A stretch of 64,000 bases of DNA from Gardnerella piotii. Lineage in GTDB: Bacteria > Actinomycetota > Actinomycetes > Actinomycetales > Bifidobacteriaceae. Under the pieces are notes generated by a model. The model worked only from the letters and a program-made list of their open reading frames with translations, had not been told where the DNA came from and made no database searches. The position numbers and the translations under genes are program-made. Shown here piece by piece: positions 62,864-64,000 of this stretch; position 1 is the first letter of the stretch, and each line of letters begins with the position of its first letter. The DNA lies in NCBI RefSeq assembly GCF_003397585.1, contig NZ_QJUV01000001.1, positions 992,001 to 1,056,000 on the forward strand, in the 5' to 3' direction.

Positions 62864-63128
62864 GATTCACTCCCAACTCGCATGTTAATTCTTATGTTCA
62901 ACTTGCAAATCTTCTAACACAATTCGTACGCGTAGGATATTCGTATGGATAGGCTATCGTGAGGTATCGAAGTGCGCGACACAACTGTTAATAACTGAAT
63001 ATTATAATAGAATGGTATTTGTATTGCATAAGAAAGCTACAACAAGACTTGCAAAGAGCCTTACAGCAAGCTACAACGAGTTTTAACAAGTGCTAATGCT
63101 AATAACAACTTATGGAAGGGACGCAAAG

Positions 63129-64000
63129 ATGTGCGAAAATATTTTTCATTTAACTCGCGCAAAGAAAATATGCAAAGCTATTTTAGCGTGCATAATTGTT
63201 CCATCAATGTTGATTGGTATAGCTGGGTGTGGCGCAAGCTCGCAATCTTCCAAAACTCCAACACAACCCAAAAAAGAAGTTAAACAAATTAAGGTTGTTT
63301 CCACTCTTGAATCTTGGGCAAGTTTGGCTAGAGAAATCGGCGGAAACGATGTTGAAGTGCAATCTATAATCAGCAATCCAGATACCGACATCTCTGCATT
63401 TAAGCCATCTAGCAAAGATTTGCAAAAGCTGTATTCTGCGCAAGTCGTTGTGTCAAATGGCGCTGGCTACGATAGTTGGGTTGCAAAGCATACGTCTAAA
63501 AGCAGCGAGATTGTAAACGCAGCCTCCACAGTCGGAGCGCTAAATGGCGATAACCCTTATCTTTGGTTCTCAAAAGATGCTAGAAACGAGATGGCTTCTA
63601 GCATTTGCAACGCTTTTTCTAAAGTCCTTCCTTCAAAAAAGAAGGTTTTTGCTAAAAGACTTGACGCAGTTAAATCGCAAGAAAATAAGCTTGACGAATA
63701 TCTTGCAAACTTTGCTAAAAGTCACAAAAAGTTTAAGTACGCTTCAATAAATCCTGTTCTTTTCTGGCTTATGTCCGATATGGGAATCAGCGATTCTGCG
63801 CCTAAAGCTTATGCTCAGCAAGTAGCGCAAGGCGACGAAGTAGACAAAGCTAATATAGATGAATTCCAAAAGCTTATTGAAGAACGAAAATTCGACGTAC
63901 TTATAAGCAATAGTCAGCGTAAAGGCGACGATATTAGCATTTTGACGGGAACTGCTGGCAGAAGCTACACATCTGTAATGTGGGTTAATGAACTTATGCC
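63129..64000 (+). CDS. Metal ABC transporter substrate-binding lipoprotein (ZnuA-like), partial
   Basis: The frame is open from ATG 63129 to the window edge (about 290 residues), so the end is missing. GGAAGGGA lies nine bases upstream. A lipoprotein signal ends at GIAGCGAS, with Cys as the acylation site. VVSTLESWASLAREIGG, ISNPDTDISAF and VVVSNGAGYDSWV match cluster A-I zinc/manganese binding proteins; the usual His ligand in HPHDYEP-type motif is replaced by NPDTDIS. It probably captures zinc or manganese at the cell surface; permease genes should follow. Confidence 0.82.
   Translation, partial: MCENIFHLTRAKKICKAILACIIVPSMLIGIAGCGASSQSSKTPTQPKKEVKQIKVVSTLESWASLAREIGGNDVEVQSIISNPDTDISAFKPSSKDLQKLYSAQVVVSNGAGYDSWVAKHTSKSSEIVNAASTVGALNGDNPYLWFSKDARNEMASSICNAFSKVLPSKKKVFAKRLDAVKSQENKLDEYLANFAKSHKKFKYASINPVLFWLMSDMGISDSAPKAYAQQVAQGDEVDKANIDEFQKLIEERKFDVLISNSQRKGDDISILTGTAGRSYTSVMWVNELM

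Overview
This window looks like chromosome from a Gardnerella species (Actinobacteria, Bifidobacteriaceae). It is moderately AT-rich. Housekeeping proteins such as ProRS, RF1, GuaB, a four-S1-domain RpsA and Pyk read like bifidobacterial ones. It also carries a cell-bound sialidase with a cytosine tract just after its signal peptide, the arrangement described for Gardnerella NanH3. The species call is an inference; no 16S rRNA gene is present.

Layout. 1-13.8 kb: the tail of an M13 peptidase, a broken CAP-domain exoprotein, ssb, proS, a Pif1-like helicase, orn, a YafQ/DinJ toxin-antitoxin pair, guaB, and a minus-strand block rpmE - prfA - prmC - tsaC - lipid-linked sugar transferase. 13.9-31.1 kb: a surface-protein region with a giant LPxTG protein of about 3,200 residues (in two frames), rplY, an acyl-CoA ligase, and a coiled-coil/CAP surface protein (also in two frames). 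31.2-31.64 kb: a non-coding region packed with hairpins and repeats. 31.6-37.4 kb: the minus-strand cluster rsmE - HIT - phoH - ybeY - CorC/HlyC - era. 37.5-49.3 kb: an orphan SdhB-like iron-sulfur protein, a LOG protein, nhaA, tRNA-Ala, membrane proteins, a LytTR/DUF3021 pair, rsfS, glmU, tRNA-Arg and an unusual short tRNA-Leu. 49.4-64 kb: pyk, a broken InlB-repeat surface protein, uvrB, coaE, a GNAT acetyltransferase, the sialidase, a TM2 protein, rpsA, folD and the start of a metal-ABC binding lipoprotein.

Main message. All five large secreted or wall-anchored proteins lying wholly in the window are interrupted at or after their signal peptides: two by in-frame stop codons, two by apparent one-base losses in A runs, and one (the sialidase) by a 12-C tract that is out of frame. 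Housekeeping genes are intact. Four have simple-sequence tracts of the slippage-prone kind: C12 inside the sialidase, C9 in a likely promoter spacer, C11 upstream of the giant protein, and about 22 copies of CTGT upstream of the InlB-repeat gene. The CAP gene at the left edge has none.

A second pattern is that many gene junctions carry perfect or near-perfect tandem duplications of 9-24 bp, often spanning the stop codon. One lies inside the rpsA promoter spacer. Both patterns would fit frequent replication slippage. Actinobacteria are known generally to lack MutS/MutL mismatch repair; that this strain does is inference.
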